Shown here piece after piece: positions 42,779 to 51,164 of a DNA stretch of 64,000 bases; within the stretch, counting starts at the first letter, position 1, and each line of letters starts with the position of its first letter. The stretch is from the NCBI RefSeq assembly GCF_011316935.1, contig NZ_WLYS01000004.1, positions 62,001 to 126,000 of the forward strand, written 5' to 3'. The notes under the pieces are model-generated. The model saw only the letters and a program-made list of their open reading frames with translations, did not search any database and was not told the DNA's origin. The stretch comes from Sphingobacterium chungjuense. GTDB taxonomy: Bacteria > Bacteroidota > Bacteroidia > Sphingobacteriales > Sphingobacteriaceae. The position numbers and the translations under genes are program-made.

Positions 42779-44133
42779 CATTAGAAGAAATCGTAAAGTT
42801 TGTAGACGAACATCCTTCGTCGAAGTTAAAGCTAGCAGTCACCGATATAGACGGTATTTTGAGAGGTAAATACATCTCTTCAGATAAGTTTAAAGGCTTA
42901 TCCGATCTAGAACTCAGTTTTTGCGATGTAGTGTTCGGCTGGGATATGCATGATGCAGTGTATGACCAGGTTTCAACGACAAATCTTGATACAGGATATC
43001 CAGATGCTCCGATCAAATTAGATTTAAAAACATTTCGTACCATTCCATGGGAAGACGATGTTCCTTTTCTACTTGGCGATTTCTATGATGACAAAGGCGA
43101 GCCATCGCCTATATGTCCAAGACAATTACTAAAAAAAGTGATTGACCAATGCGACTCTTTGGGATTTAAACCATTCTGCGCGCAAGAATTTGAATGGTTC
43201 AACTTTGAAGAAACTCCCAGCACTTTTGCGGACAAAAACTACAGAGACCCCAAAGTATTAACCCCAGGCATGTTCGGTTACTCGATCCTTCGCAGCACAT
43301 TGAAAAAGGATTATATCAGTGACTTATTCAGCCTCCTAAAAGCCTTTGACATTCCACTAGAAGGTCTACACACCGAAACTGGACCTGGCGTATATGAAGC
43401 TGCTATTACTTATTCTGATGCCTTAGAAGCTGCAGACAGAGCTACATTATTCAAGACTGCAGTCAAAGAGATTGCTTACAAGCATGGTATCATGGCTACT
43501 TTCATGGCAAAATGGGATGAAAATCTTCCAGGCTGCAGTGGTCACGTGCATCAGAGTTTATGGGATAAAGCCGGAAAAGTTAACCTGTTTTATGAGGAAG
43601 AATCGTCGGACAAAATGAGTCCGTTGATGAAAAACTATTTGGCGGGACAACTGCACTGCTTGCCGCATATTTTACCGCTGCTTGCTCCTACGATAAATAG
43701 TTATAAAAGATTGGTAGAAGGCGCGTGGGCACCAACTACATTAACGTGGGCCGTGGATAATCGCACTGTTGCTGTGCGTATATTGCCTACCGGCAAAAAA
43801 TCAACCAGAATCGAAACAAGAGTGGTAGGATCAGACACCAATCCATATCTGGCTATTGCAGCATGCCTAGCATCGGGTTTATACGGCATACGTCATCAAT
43901 TGCCATTAGAGCAACCGAAAACGCTGGGAAATGGATATAAAGATAAATCGAATGGCACATTACCATCCAATCTTTATGAAGCCAATCAGCAAATGAAAAA
44001 TAGTCCGATCGCTCAGGAATTGTTTGGAAATAAGTTCGTCGAGCACTTCTGTGCAACCAGAGATTGGGAATGGCAACAGTTTGCACAACATGTGACCGAT
44101 TGGGAGTTGAAGCGATACTTTGAAATCATATAA
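42775..44133 (+). CDS. Glutamine-synthetase-like gamma-glutamyl-amine ligase
   Basis: A 452-residue protein of the GlnA/PuuA/GlnT family. Metal-binding Glu residues lie in 'AQEFEWF' (136-142) and 'TETGPGVYE' (200-208), with 'GCSGHVHQSL' (253-262) and the ATP/glutamate motif 'STRIETRVVGSDTNP' (343-357). It lacks the adenylylation site and context of true GlnA, and the operon contents point instead to ligation of glutamate to an amine, as in GMET (GlnA4, gamma-glutamylethanolamide synthetase) of Streptomyces or IpuC of Pseudomonas. The substrate would be the amino alcohol brought in by the permease. The start overlaps the permease stop; the dehydrogenase begins 2 bases after its stop. Confidence 0.88.
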   Translation: MTLEEIVKFVDEHPSSKLKLAVTDIDGILRGKYISSDKFKGLSDLELSFCDVVFGWDMHDAVYDQVSTTNLDTGYPDAPIKLDLKTFRTIPWEDDVPFLLGDFYDDKGEPSPICPRQLLKKVIDQCDSLGFKPFCAQEFEWFNFEETPSTFADKNYRDPKVLTPGMFGYSILRSTLKKDYISDLFSLLKAFDIPLEGLHTETGPGVYEAAITYSDALEAADRATLFKTAVKEIAYKHGIMATFMAKWDENLPGCSGHVHQSLWDKAGKVNLFYEEESSDKMSPLMKNYLAGQLHCLPHILPLLAPTINSYKRLVEGAWAPTTLTWAVDNRTVAVRILPTGKKSTRIETRVVGSDTNPYLAIAACLASGLYGIRHQLPLEQPKTLGNGYKDKSNGTLPSNLYEANQQMKNSPIAQELFGNKFVEHFCATRDWEWQQFAQHVTDWELKRYFEII

Positions 44134-44135
44134 TT

Positions 44136-45284
44136 ATGGATCCTTATCAAATAGTACAGTTTAACATACCGACCATTGTTCGCTTTGGTTGCGGAGCCAC
44201 ACGAGAACTGCCTGCCTACCTCGCTAGTGAAGGGCTATCTAGACCATTGATCGTGACCGATCCCACCGTTGCCAACTTACCATTTTTCGCAGATATCGTC
44301 CGCCAATTGCAAAAGCAAAATATTCATGTTGAGCTATTCTCCGATATACATAAAAATCCAGTCAAATCAGATGTGTACCATGGAGTGGATGTTTGGGATA
44401 ATTCCGACCGAGACTCCGTGATAGGAATTGGTGGTGGTGCAGCTTTAGACATTGCTCGAGCGATTGTATTACGCGTACATCATCGAGACGATCTTTTTAA
44501 ATATGATGATTTGATCGGAGGAGATGTTTATGTAACAGGAGACGTCCCTCCTTTTATTGCGATTCCGACAACAGCAGGAACAGGTAGTGAAGTGGGGCGA
44601 AGTGCCATTATAGCTGATGACGAAACACATCAGAAGAGAATATTATTTTCTCCAAAACTACTCGCAAAAATAGTATTTGCCGATCCATTGCTTACCATGG
44701 AGCTACCGCCGCATATCACAGCGGCTACTGGGATGGATGCATTGACTCATAATATCGAAGCATTTCTCGCTAAAAATTATAACCCAATCTGTGATGGGAT
44801 AGCTTTGGAAGGAATACGGCTGATCAGTCAATCATTAAAAGATGCCGTACTCAACCCTAATGAGGAATCGCGCAGCAATATGTTACTGGCCTCTATGATG
44901 GGTGCAATCGCCTTTCAGAAAGGTTTAGGAGTTGTTCACTCTTTAGCACATCCGCTTTCTTCTTTACTTGACACACATCATGGACTGGCAAATGCCGTAA
45001 ACTTAGCACACGGTTTGGCATTTAATCTGGAGGGAAATGAAGATAAATACCGCCGTATTGCCCAAAGTTTGGGATTGAAAGATGTATCGGGAGAAGCAGT
45101 GATCGATTATATAAATCAATTGAACACACAAATATCTATTCCGAAAAATCTTAGCAGCATTGGCGTGCAAGAATCGCATCTAGAAACATTGGCAGACCTA
45201 GCTTTTGCAGATTTTGCACACCCGAACAATCCTAAACCCGTTAGCCGAGACGATTTTTACAGTTTATATAAAAAAGCATTATGA
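44136..45284 (+). CDS. Iron-containing alcohol dehydrogenase (group III)
   Basis: A 382-residue NAD(P)-linked dehydrogenase. The nucleotide-binding 'GIGGGAALDIA' (97-107) and the four metal ligands Asp201, His205, His268 and His282 are present at exactly the spacing of FucO-type enzymes (4, 63 and 14 residues). 'PTTAGTGSEV' (144-153) is the second cofactor motif. In this operon its likely substrate is the gamma-glutamylated amino alcohol, oxidised to the aldehyde, as for IpuH. It starts 2 bases after the ligase stop and its last codon overlaps the next start (ATGA). Confidence 0.9.
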   Translation: MDPYQIVQFNIPTIVRFGCGATRELPAYLASEGLSRPLIVTDPTVANLPFFADIVRQLQKQNIHVELFSDIHKNPVKSDVYHGVDVWDNSDRDSVIGIGGGAALDIARAIVLRVHHRDDLFKYDDLIGGDVYVTGDVPPFIAIPTTAGTGSEVGRSAIIADDETHQKRILFSPKLLAKIVFADPLLTMELPPHITAATGMDALTHNIEAFLAKNYNPICDGIALEGIRLISQSLKDAVLNPNEESRSNMLLASMMGAIAFQKGLGVVHSLAHPLSSLLDTHHGLANAVNLAHGLAFNLEGNEDKYRRIAQSLGLKDVSGEAVIDYINQLNTQISIPKNLSSIGVQESHLETLADLAFADFAHPNNPKPVSRDDFYSLYKKAL

Positions 45285-46033
45285 GTAAGGTCAAAATCGG
45301 ATTGACAGATGGTCGAGCCTATGAGTTGTATGCCCAATGGATCACCTCACTATCTGACGATATCGAACTTATCCAATTAGGTTATCGATTGAACAATATC
45401 AATGATTTAGATTTTTGTGACGGTCTAATTTTTTCAGGTGGCGAAGACGTGCACCCACAAAGGTATAAGTCTCCAGAATACCTTTCCTACTGCGAAGAGG
45501 AAGATTTCGATCTCGAAAGAGATGAATTTGAGTGGCAACTCTTACACAAATTAGCTGTAAAACCCATCCCCATATTGGGAATATGCAGAGGTATGCAACT
45601 CCTGAATGTATACCACGGTGGAACACTCATTCCGGATCTTACGTCATGGGGGAAATTTAATCACTCCAAAGGAAAAGACGGTTTGCCGACCACGCATCAA
45701 GTACATATTGACGAGCAATCCTATTTAAGATCTGTCCTTGGGCAATCTACTGGATATACGAATAGTCTACATCATCAAAGTTTAGACCGGGTCGGAAAAG
45801 GACTTGTAGTTACCGCTATATCTCCAGATGGAGTTGTAGAAGCATTGGAAAATAAGGAAATACAACCATCCAATTATTTGCTCGCCGTACAATGGCATCC
45901 GGAAAGAATGAATGACAGAGAAAGCCCATTTGTGAAAAATATAGGTTTAGATTTCATAAAACAGGTTTTATTATTTACGCAAAGCAATCAAAACGATGAA
46001 AACAATAAATCCAGCCACAGGACAATACATTAA
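45281..46033 (+). CDS. Gamma-glutamyl hydrolase, class I GATase (PuuD-like)
   Basis: A 250-residue peptidase C26 member. The nucleophile is Cys102 in 'GICRGMQLLN', and the His/Glu pair is 'WHPE' (His206, Glu208). 'GLIFSGGEDVHP' (48-59) is the usual N-terminal oxyanion region. PuuD-like enzymes cut the gamma-glutamyl bond of gamma-glutamyl-GABA; here the expected product is glutamate plus the freed amino acid after the two oxidation steps. The gene overlaps the dehydrogenase by 4 bases and the aldehyde dehydrogenase by 38 bases, so all three are coupled in translation. Confidence 0.9.
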   Translation: MSKVKIGLTDGRAYELYAQWITSLSDDIELIQLGYRLNNINDLDFCDGLIFSGGEDVHPQRYKSPEYLSYCEEEDFDLERDEFEWQLLHKLAVKPIPILGICRGMQLLNVYHGGTLIPDLTSWGKFNHSKGKDGLPTTHQVHIDEQSYLRSVLGQSTGYTNSLHHQSLDRVGKGLVVTAISPDGVVEALENKEIQPSNYLLAVQWHPERMNDRESPFVKNIGLDFIKQVLLFTQSNQNDENNKSSHRTIH

Positions 46034-47360
46034 CGACCTGCAAGAAGATACCCGAGAAACGCTAGCAGAAAAGTTTGCGTTAATTCAAGCGGCACAAGCA
46101 TCTTGGTCTGCCAATTCATTAACGTATCGAGTAGCCATATTGGTGAAGTTTATGCAATTGCTAGATGAAAAAGTTACATACCTAAGCACCATCTTGAGTG
46201 AAGAAACCGGGAAACCTCTGCAACAAGCTCAAAATGAAATCAGAGGAGCTATTTCGAGGATCAAGTGGTTAACAGAGCATGCAGAAGAATACTTCTCAGA
46301 CGAGGTAATGAGCAATTCCGGTGGCGTACAAGAAGTGATAAGTTATGATCCGCTCGGTATCATCTGCAACATATCAGCTTGGAACTATCCTTACTTGGTT
46401 GGGGTCAACGTATTTGTACCAGCGCTTATCGCTGGAAATGGCGTGATGTACAAACCATCTGAATTTGCAACAAACACTGGTATCGCCATCTCCGATCTAC
46501 TATTGTCAGCCGGTGTTCCGCCTGATGTTTTTCAGTTAGCGGTTGGTGGATCTACCGTTGGTCAATCACTTTTGGAGATGGAATTTGATGGATACTATTT
46601 CACTGGTTCTTACAAAACTGGCCAATATATCTACGAAAAAGTAGCGCCCAAGTTAGTTCCCTGCCAACTAGAGCTTGGTGGAAAAGATCCGGTATACATC
46701 ACTGAAGATATCGTAGATATTGAAAAAGTAGCTGCAGATACCGCAGAAGGTGCGTTCTACAACAATGGACAAAGCTGTTGTTCTGTAGAACGCATCTACG
46801 TTCACGAAAAAGTGTATGAGCAATACGTAGCGGCATTCACACAACAAGTCAATAACTGGAAATTGGATTTACCGACGGAACCTGATGTGTTTTTTGGCCC
46901 ACTTACCAGAAAAGATCAGGTCAGCTTCCTTGAAAAACAGCTAACGGATGCATTGAACAAAGGTGCAAAGCTTGTTTCAGAGAAAAAAGAACTTCCCGAC
47001 TCAGGATATTACTTCTCTCCCGCTGTGCTTACCCATGTGAATCACGAGATGGAGGTCATGAAAGAAGAAAGTTTCGGCCCCATCATTGGTATTATGAAAG
47101 TAAGCTCTGATAAAGAAGCCATTGAGTTGATGCAAGACACCCCATATGGCCTGACGGCGAGTGTGTATACCGCAAAAGAAGCACATGCGAAATCTATCTT
47201 GCGAGAAATTAAAACCGGAACTGCATATTGGAATTGTTGTGACCGTGTCGTTGGGGCGTTACCTTGGAGTGGAAGAAATCATTCTGGTATCGGAGTGACG
47301 CTGTCTCATCAAGGATTGAGAGCTTTTACGCATCCTAGAGCTTGGCATCTAAAGAAATAG
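45996..47360 (+). CDS. Aldehyde dehydrogenase, NAD(P)-dependent (PuuC/IpuI-like role)
   Basis: A 454-residue enzyme of the aldehyde dehydrogenase superfamily. The catalytic Cys261 lies in 'YNNGQSCCSVER' (255-266) and the general base Glu226 in 'CQLELGGKDP' (223-232); 'ISAWNYPYLVG' and 'ESFGPIIGIM' complete the pattern. The close relatives by motif are succinate-semialdehyde and gamma-glutamyl-aldehyde dehydrogenases. In this operon it would oxidise the gamma-glutamyl amino aldehyde to the acid. It is the last gene; a terminator shared with the rplT operon comes after it. The start I used overlaps the hydrolase by 38 bases. Confidence 0.9.
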   Translation: MKTINPATGQYINDLQEDTRETLAEKFALIQAAQASWSANSLTYRVAILVKFMQLLDEKVTYLSTILSEETGKPLQQAQNEIRGAISRIKWLTEHAEEYFSDEVMSNSGGVQEVISYDPLGIICNISAWNYPYLVGVNVFVPALIAGNGVMYKPSEFATNTGIAISDLLLSAGVPPDVFQLAVGGSTVGQSLLEMEFDGYYFTGSYKTGQYIYEKVAPKLVPCQLELGGKDPVYITEDIVDIEKVAADTAEGAFYNNGQSCCSVERIYVHEKVYEQYVAAFTQQVNNWKLDLPTEPDVFFGPLTRKDQVSFLEKQLTDALNKGAKLVSEKKELPDSGYYFSPAVLTHVNHEMEVMKEESFGPIIGIMKVSSDKEAIELMQDTPYGLTASVYTAKEAHAKSILREIKTGTAYWNCCDRVVGALPWSGRNHSGIGVTLSHQGLRAFTHPRAWHLKK

Positions 47361-47396
47361 TCAAGATAACGGCAAACTTTACTATGTAAAAGACAT

Positions 47397-47425
47397 AAAA
47401 AAAGGAGCCCGAAGGTTCCTTTTTC
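47397..47425. terminator. Bidirectional terminator between ethanolamine-type and rplT operons
   Basis: An 11-bp stem with one G-U pair and a CGAA loop, T5 on the plus strand and T7 on the minus strand. It serves both converging operons. Confidence 0.8.
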
Positions 47426-47459
47426 ATATCTCTAACAAATTGATATCGGGTTTAAAACT

Positions 47460-47804
47460 CTATTTTACTGCGTCTACAACTGCTTTGAAAGCTTCTGGGT
47501 GGTTCAATGCTAAGTCAGCCAACACCTTACGGTTCAAGCCGATGTTTTTAGCATTCAATTTACCAATTAGTTGAGAATACGAAACACCGTGTTGACGGGC
47601 GCCCGCATTGATACGCTGGATCCATAAAGCTCTGAACTCGCGTTTTTTGGTTTTACGGTCGCGGTAAGCGTACTGTAAACCTTTTTCTACTGTATTTTTA
47701 GCAATAGTATAAACTTTGCTACGTGAACCGAAATAGCCTTTGGCTAATTTCATGATTCTTTTTCTTCTTCTTCTCGAAGCTACTGCGTTAACCGAACGTG
47801 GCAT
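47460..47804 (-). CDS. rplT: 50S ribosomal protein L20
   Basis: A 114-residue basic protein matching L20, an early assembly protein of the large subunit. '[20 protein letters not shown]' and '[17 protein letters not shown]' are typical, and the globular C-terminal half ('[20 protein letters not shown]') binds 23S rRNA. It is last in the thrS-infC-rpmI-rplT operon. The 93 bases between rpmI and rplT could hold a binding site for autoregulation, as known in other bacteria, but I see no specific fold. Confidence 0.97.
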   Translation of the reverse strand: MPRSVNAVASRRRRKRIMKLAKGYFGSRSKVYTIAKNTVEKGLQYAYRDRKTKKREFRALWIQRINAGARQHGVSYSQLIGKLNAKNIGLNRKVLADLALNHPEAFKAVVDAVK

Positions 47805-47897
47805 AATGTTGAAATTTTATTTGGTTAAAGGCGTTACGTTTTTCAGCAATCTTACAACCTACAACCTGGTTAAAAAATTATTATTAATGAATTGGAC

Positions 47898-48098
47898 TTA
47901 TTTACCGATAGCAAGCATGCGTTTCACATTGCCCATATCAGCATCATGAACATAACTAGTTTGTGTCAAGTTACGTTTTTGTTTAGTCGTTTTCTTAGTC
48001 AAGATGTGGCTTTTGAAGGCACTTTTTCTTGCAATTTTACCTGTTCCAGTTAGCTTAAAGCGTTTTTTAGCGCTGGAATTGGTTTTTACTTTTGGCAT
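47898..48098 (-). CDS. rpmI: 50S ribosomal protein L35
   Basis: A 66-residue protein matching L35 by '[20 protein letters not shown]' and '[20 protein letters not shown]'. It lies between infC and rplT, the usual order. It is rich in Lys, as expected of a small rRNA-binding protein. Confidence 0.97.
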   Translation of the reverse strand: MPKVKTNSSAKKRFKLTGTGKIARKSAFKSHILTKKTTKQKRNLTQTSYVHDADMGNVKRMLAIGK

Positions 48099-48132
48099 AA
48101 TATTAAAAATTATATATCAATCTGTTAGATGT

Positions 48133-48702
48133 TTATTTTTTAGCCGCTACTTTCGGAGCTAAGGTCAAGAACATACGCTTACCTTCTAATTTAGGCAGCA
48201 ATTCTACTTTACCATAGTCTTCTAATGCTTGCGCGAAGCGGAGCAATAAGATCTCCCCTTGTTCCTTAAACACAATCGCACGACCTTTGAAGTGTACATA
48301 AGCGCGAACTTTCTCGCCACTTTCTAAGAACTTCATCGCATGCTTCAATTTGAACTCGAAGTCATGATCGCTGGTGTTAGGTCCAAAACGGATCTCCTTA
48401 ATGACAGTTTGTTTGGCATTCGCCTTGATCTCCTTTTGTTTTTTCTTTTGCTCGTAAACGAATTTACTGTAGTCAATGATTTTACAAACCGGAGGCGTGG
48501 CATTTGGAGAGATCTCCACCAAATCCAACTCCAACTCATCAGCAAGTTCAACCGCTTTACGAGTGGGATAAATCCCAGGCTCAATATTATCACCTACTAG
48601 ACGTACCTCAGGTACGCGGATGTTTTCATTGATGCGGTGTTCAGGCTCCTTTTTACGGATTGGCCCTCTACCTCTATTACCAAAATTGCTACTTTTTGCC
48701 AA
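48133..48702 (-). CDS. infC: Translation initiation factor IF-3
   Basis: A 189-residue IF-3 that keeps the subunits apart and checks the start codon in the P site. The N-terminal domain ('[20 protein letters not shown]'), the linker and the C-terminal '[19 protein letters not shown]' are intact. The start codon is TTG (48700-48702): the frame is closed by TAA four codons upstream and holds no ATG or GTG at this position. Rare start codons in infC are the known basis of autoregulation by IF-3 (AUU in Escherichia coli), and the same control may operate here. It follows thrS by 13 bases. Confidence 0.96.
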   Translation of the reverse strand: MAKSSNFGNRGRGPIRKKEPEHRINENIRVPEVRLVGDNIEPGIYPTRKAVELADELELDLVEISPNATPPVCKIIDYSKFVYEQKKKQKEIKANAKQTVIKEIRFGPNTSDHDFEFKLKHAMKFLESGEKVRAYVHFKGRAIVFKEQGEILLLRFAQALEDYGKVELLPKLEGKRMFLTLAPKVAAKK

Positions 48703-48715
48703 ATGCTTATATTAT

Positions 48716-50641
48716 TTAAACCGTTATTTCTTTAATTAATAATTCTTTGAATGCTTCTGAGGTCATTGAACCCAGATCGACAGACCCATGCTTACGAACA
48801 GATACCGTGCCACTTTCGATCTCTTTATCCCCTATAATTAACATATAAGGCAGTTTTTTCATCTCCGCGTCACGAATTTTACGACCTACCTTCTCATCAC
48901 GCAAGTCAATCAGTCCGCGAATATCGGAATTATTTAGGGAATTTAAAACATTTTGCGCGTATTCCTCGTATTTTTCGGATACCGGCAAGATGATAAATTG
49001 CTCAGGAGCAAGCCATAACGGGAACTGACCAGCACAGTGTTCGATGAGTACTGCTACGAAGCGTTCCAACGAACCAAACGGTGCACGGTGAATCATCACC
49101 GGACGATGTTTTTGATTGTCACTTCCTGTATATTCCAATTCAAAACGCTCTGGCAAATTGTAATCCACTTGGATCGTGCCTAACTGCCATTTACGTCCTA
49201 AAGCATCTTTGACCATGAAATCCAATTTTGGACCGTAGAAAGCTGCTTCGCCATATTCGATCACCGAATTCAAGCCTTTTTCGGCAGTCGCTTCAATGAT
49301 CGCCTGCTCTGCTAAAGTCCAGTTTTCTTCTGTACCGATGTATTTCGTTTTATTGTTTGGATCACGAAGCGATACCTGCGCAGTATAATCATCGAAACCT
49401 AAAGCACCAAAAACGTATAGCACTAAGTCGATTACTTTTTTGAATTCCTCCTTTACCTGATCTGGGCGACAGAACAAGTGGGCATCATCTTGTGTGAAGC
49501 CACGTACGCGAGTCAATCCGTGCAATTCACCCGATTGCTCGTAACGATATACCGTACCAAATTCTGCAAAACGTACTGGCAAATCTTTGTAGGATCTTGG
49601 TTTTGTTTTATAGATCTCACAGTGGTGCGGACAGTTCATCGGTTTTAAGAAAAACTCCTCTCCTTCTACAGGCGTTTTGATCGGCTGAAAAGAATCTTCA
49701 CCATATTTATCATAGTGACCCGAAGTCACATACAATTGTTTGTGTCCAATATGAGGTGTTACCACCGGCTCATAACCTGCTTTCAACTGCGCTTTTTGCA
49801 AGAAATCCATCAATTTCTGACGCAAAGCCGCACCTTTTGGCAACCACAATGGCAAGCCCATGCCTACTTTTTCAGAGAAAGCAAACAACTCTAATTCTTT
49901 ACCCAATTTACGGTGATCGCGTTTCTTCGCCTCTTCGATCATTTTTAGGTAATCGGTGAGCTCAGACGCTTTTGGAAAAGTTACGCCGTAAATACGAGTC
50001 AATTGCTTGCGCGACTCATCGCCACGCCAATAAGCACCTGCCACGTTCGTCAGCTTGATCGCTTTGATCACACCTGTTTGTGGAATGTGTGGTCCACGAC
50101 ATAGATCGGTGAATTGGCCTTGTGAGTAAAAAGTGATTTTACCATCTTCCAGATCCTTGATTAGATCTAGTTTATACTCATCGCCTTTTTCTTCGAAATA
50201 AGCAATAGCATCAGCTTTGGAAACCGCGCGACGCTCAAAAACTTCTTTTTGCTTCGCTAGTTCCAGCATTTTGTCTTCGACTTTCTTGAAGTCGTCGGAC
50301 GAGAATTCCTGATCGCCAAAATCCACATCGTAATAGAATCCCGTCTGGATAGCAGGGCCAATACCAAACTTAATGCCTGGATAAAGTGCCTCTAATGCTT
50401 CGGCCAACAAGTGGGCGGAAGAATGCCAAAAGGTCGATTTCCCTTGATCATCATTCCAAGTAAGGAGTTTGACATGAGCATCTTGCTCAATAGCTCTCGA
50501 TGCATCCCATACTTCGCCATCTACTTCGGCAGCCAACACATTTCTGGCCAGACCTTCGGAAATAGACAAGGCGATCTGCATAGCAGTAACGCCGGATTCA
50601 TACGCACGGACGGAGCCGTCAGGAAGTGTAATGTTAATCAT
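48716..50641 (-). CDS. thrS: Threonine--tRNA ligase
   Basis: A 641-residue class II synthetase. It has the N-terminal TGS domain ('[20 protein letters not shown]'), the editing domain with '[14 protein letters not shown]', the catalytic core with class II motifs and the zinc Cys in '[13 protein letters not shown]', and the C-terminal anticodon-binding domain starting '[12 protein letters not shown]'. It heads the thrS-infC-rpmI-rplT operon. A YnfA-like gene diverges 169 bases upstream. Confidence 0.97.
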   Translation of the reverse strand: MINITLPDGSVRAYESGVTAMQIALSISEGLARNVLAAEVDGEVWDASRAIEQDAHVKLLTWNDDQGKSTFWHSSAHLLAEALEALYPGIKFGIGPAIQTGFYYDVDFGDQEFSSDDFKKVEDKMLELAKQKEVFERRAVSKADAIAYFEEKGDEYKLDLIKDLEDGKITFYSQGQFTDLCRGPHIPQTGVIKAIKLTNVAGAYWRGDESRKQLTRIYGVTFPKASELTDYLKMIEEAKKRDHRKLGKELELFAFSEKVGMGLPLWLPKGAALRQKLMDFLQKAQLKAGYEPVVTPHIGHKQLYVTSGHYDKYGEDSFQPIKTPVEGEEFFLKPMNCPHHCEIYKTKPRSYKDLPVRFAEFGTVYRYEQSGELHGLTRVRGFTQDDAHLFCRPDQVKEEFKKVIDLVLYVFGALGFDDYTAQVSLRDPNNKTKYIGTEENWTLAEQAIIEATAEKGLNSVIEYGEAAFYGPKLDFMVKDALGRKWQLGTIQVDYNLPERFELEYTGSDNQKHRPVMIHRAPFGSLERFVAVLIEHCAGQFPLWLAPEQFIILPVSEKYEEYAQNVLNSLNNSDIRGLIDLRDEKVGRKIRDAEMKKLPYMLIIGDKEIESGTVSVRKHGSVDLGSMTSEAFKELLIKEITV

Positions 50642-50810
50642 AGTACAACTTATGATTTTAGATTATAAAAAAACGTTTGATAATACTCCTGAAGGCACAA
50701 CATACTACGTTGGCATACTTCAGAAGCGTGTTTCACACTTTGGAAAACCCCATTCCAAAGTGCCACAAATGTCCGAAAAAAAATCAGAAAACCGCGTATC
50801 TTTGAATGAT

Positions 50811-51137
50811 ATGGATTTAAAATCAATACCAATATTTCTACTAGCCGGCCTGTGCGAGATCGGCGGCGGTTACCTGATATGGTTATGGCTCCGAGCCGAT
50901 AAACCTTGGTGGTTTGCGGTTTTAGGAGCCATTATTCTTGCATTTTACGGCGTCGTAGCCACTTGGCAATCCGCAGATTTCGCACGCGTGTACGCGACGT
51001 ATGGCGGCATATTTATCGTTTTATCCATCATTTGGGCGATGATTTTTGATGATTTTACACCAGATAGATACGATATACTCGGTGGAATAATTGCTTTGAT
51101 TGGCGTTTGCATCATCTATTATGCCCCAAGATCATAA
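50811..51137 (+). CDS. YnfA/UPF0060 family small membrane protein
   Basis: A 108-residue protein with four hydrophobic helices and the family phrases 'LAGLCEIGGGYLIWLWLR', 'ATWQSADFARVYATYGG' and 'RYDILGGIIALIGV'. UPF0060 is related to the small multidrug resistance family by fold. I start at ATG 50811, where a TATCTTTG -7 box ends 6 bases upstream, instead of the far upstream ATG in the same frame. It converges with the VWA protein gene. Confidence 0.9.
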   Translation: MDLKSIPIFLLAGLCEIGGGYLIWLWLRADKPWWFAVLGAIILAFYGVVATWQSADFARVYATYGGIFIVLSIIWAMIFDDFTPDRYDILGGIIALIGVCIIYYAPRS

Positions 51138-51164
51138 CAGATGATGCTGAATACGCCGCGGAGG

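Noticed and set aside
42775..44133. Calling the ligase a true glutamine synthetase (glnA)
   Set aside because: It is locked in an operon with a permease, two dehydrogenases and a gamma-glutamyl hydrolase, so an amine rather than ammonia is the likelier substrate.
41471..47360. Polyamine (Puu) degradation operon
   Set aside because: An alcohol dehydrogenase replaces the gamma-glutamylputrescine oxidase and aminotransferase expected for Puu, and the permease is of the ethanolamine type.
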